Shown: positions 4,921 through 5,773 of the stretch, in pieces | Position numbering within the stretch: the first letter of the stretch is position 1 | How the letters are laid out: each line of letters begins with the position of its first letter | NCBI GenBank assembly: GCA_018609665.1 | Contig: JAHENN010000005.1 | Location: 1-5,773 of the forward strand | DNA: 5,773 nucleotides | DNA from: Haloarculaceae archaeon | GTDB taxonomy: Archaea > Halobacteriota > Halobacteria > Halobacteriales > Haloarculaceae | Reading direction: 5' to 3' | The notes under the pieces: model-generated | What the model was told of the DNA's origin: nothing | Databases searched by the model: none | The model's input: the letters and a program-made list of their open reading frames with translations, nothing else | Position numbers and translations under genes: made by a program

Positions 4921-5773
4921 GTGCGGCTGACCGGGTCGACGTCGACGCAGGCGATACGGGAGCGGCTCGGGGTCGGCGAGGCCGAAACCCTCCGGGAGTC
5001 CGAGAAGCGACGCCGCTACCTCCAGAAGTACGCCCGTCTCCTGACCACCGACCGGCCGAGGGTCCGGTTCTCGGAGACGCTGCGGACGGCGGTCACCGAG
5101 TACGACGGCGACCGGCCGACGATCACGGTCACGACGCGGGCGTTCGACCAGCCGGTGACCGACCTCCGGCGGCGGGTCTTCGACATGGCGGTGCAGGAGG
5201 CGCTGGTCGTCCACGAGATGGGGCACCTGCTGTACACCGACGTCGAGGGCTTCCACGACCTGCTCGCCGACGTCGACCCCGACCGGCGTCGGCTGTTCGC
5301 ACGGGTCTGGAACACCCTCGAGGACGGCGCCGTCGAGCGACAGCTCCGTCACCGGTACGCGGTGGCGACGGAGCTGGACCTGCTGAACGCGAACCTGCTC
5401 GAGACGGGGACGTTCGGCCACGAGAGCCCGGACGACGGACACCGGCGGTTCAGCTTCTTCCGTGCGGTCGTCTGCGGGCTCGCGGACATGGCCATCTACG
5501 ACAGCGGGCGGTTCCGGGGGCTCGGCGACGACGACACCGCGCTGCGGATGGCGTCGCTCCGGGACCGCCGCGTGCTGGAGGGGTTCGTCCCGGTCATGCG
5601 GCGGACCGTCCGGCGGGTGCTGTCGGAGCCGGAGCCCGCGGCCCGCAACCGGCACGTCTGGTCGTTCTGGACGGCGCTCCGCGACGCGCTGGACGACGCG
5701 AGGGCGTCGGGGGCCGGCGCGAGCGAGCTGGCGCGGCTGCTCGACGCCGACGGGACCGTCCGCACCGACGGAC
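4921..5773 (+). CDS. CobT-like protein with HEMGH zincin motif, partner of the AAA+ ATPase (3' end missing)
   Basis: The frame is open from a GTG start, one base after the AAA+ stop codon, to the right edge of the window: 284 residues without a stop, so the gene is truncated by the window. The N-terminus is a charged helical segment (ESEKRRRYLQKYARLL, 26-41). At 95-107 is LVVHEMGHLLYTD, an HExxH zinc-site motif (H98, E99, H102). A second conserved-looking element follows 30 residues later, WNTLEDGAVERQLR (130-143), where E134 or E139 could be a third zinc ligand; it resembles the LE-x-x-VE element of CobT-type proteins. The rest is helical (for example FFRAVVCGLADMAIYD). Proteins of this sort, encoded next to MoxR ATPases, commonly end in a VWA domain; that part would lie beyond the window and is not seen. 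The tight spacing implies co-translation with the ATPase. It could be an active protease or only a zinc-structured adaptor. The product is expected to be cytoplasmic, as there is no signal peptide. Confidence 0.82.
   Translation, partial: MRLTGSTSTQAIRERLGVGEAETLRESEKRRRYLQKYARLLTTDRPRVRFSETLRTAVTEYDGDRPTITVTTRAFDQPVTDLRRRVFDMAVQEALVVHEMGHLLYTDVEGFHDLLADVDPDRRRLFARVWNTLEDGAVERQLRHRYAVATELDLLNANLLETGTFGHESPDDGHRRFSFFRAVVCGLADMAIYDSGRFRGLGDDDTALRMASLRDRRVLEGFVPVMRRTVRRVLSEPEPAARNRHVWSFWTALRDALDDARASGAGASELARLLDADGTVRTDG

Noticed and set aside
4786..5655. Minus-strand open frame of 289 codons
   Set aside because: Antisense shadow of the AAA+ 3' end and the zincin-motif gene; Pro/Val/Arg-rich with no recognisable motif.

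Overview
The window is very GC-rich, and its proteins are dense in Asp, Glu, Ala and Val and poor in Lys. Together with archaeal-type promoter spacing, this points to a halophilic archaeon (class Halobacteria). No species is assigned. No RNA genes, CRISPR arrays, insertion sequences or attachment sites are visible.

All six genes lie on the + strand. (1) Positions 1-185 are the 3' end of a winged-helix DNA-binding protein. (2) Positions 327-1851 hold a two-gene signalling operon. The first gene is a receiver-like plus GAF protein whose phospho-acceptor Asp is replaced by Glu. The second overlaps it by 8 bp and is a small RecA/KaiC-like protein with a degenerate P-loop. A perfect inverted repeat starts one base-pair step after the operon's last stop codon. 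(3) Positions 2036-3799 encode a large, unrecognised, all-helical TPR-like protein with its own promoter. (4) Positions 3867-5773 hold a MoxR-type AAA+ ATPase followed, one base after its stop codon, by a protein with an HEMGH zincin motif. That last gene runs off the window; it resembles CobT-like partners of MoxR ATPases, which usually end in a VWA domain, but that end is not visible.

Genes at the head of a transcription unit (327, 2036, 3867) have an AT-rich box about 27-31 bases before the ATG and no Shine-Dalgarno sequence, which fits leaderless mRNAs. The two downstream operon genes (1201, 4921) have clear Shine-Dalgarno-like sequences instead.

The most interesting unit is the AAA+/zincin pair, possibly with the helical protein upstream. 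The ATPase has Asn in place of Ser/Thr in Walker A and an extra helical segment before Walker B. AAA+/VWA pairs generally act as chaperone or remodelling machines. The target here is unknown, and a link to the upstream helical protein is inferred from adjacency only.
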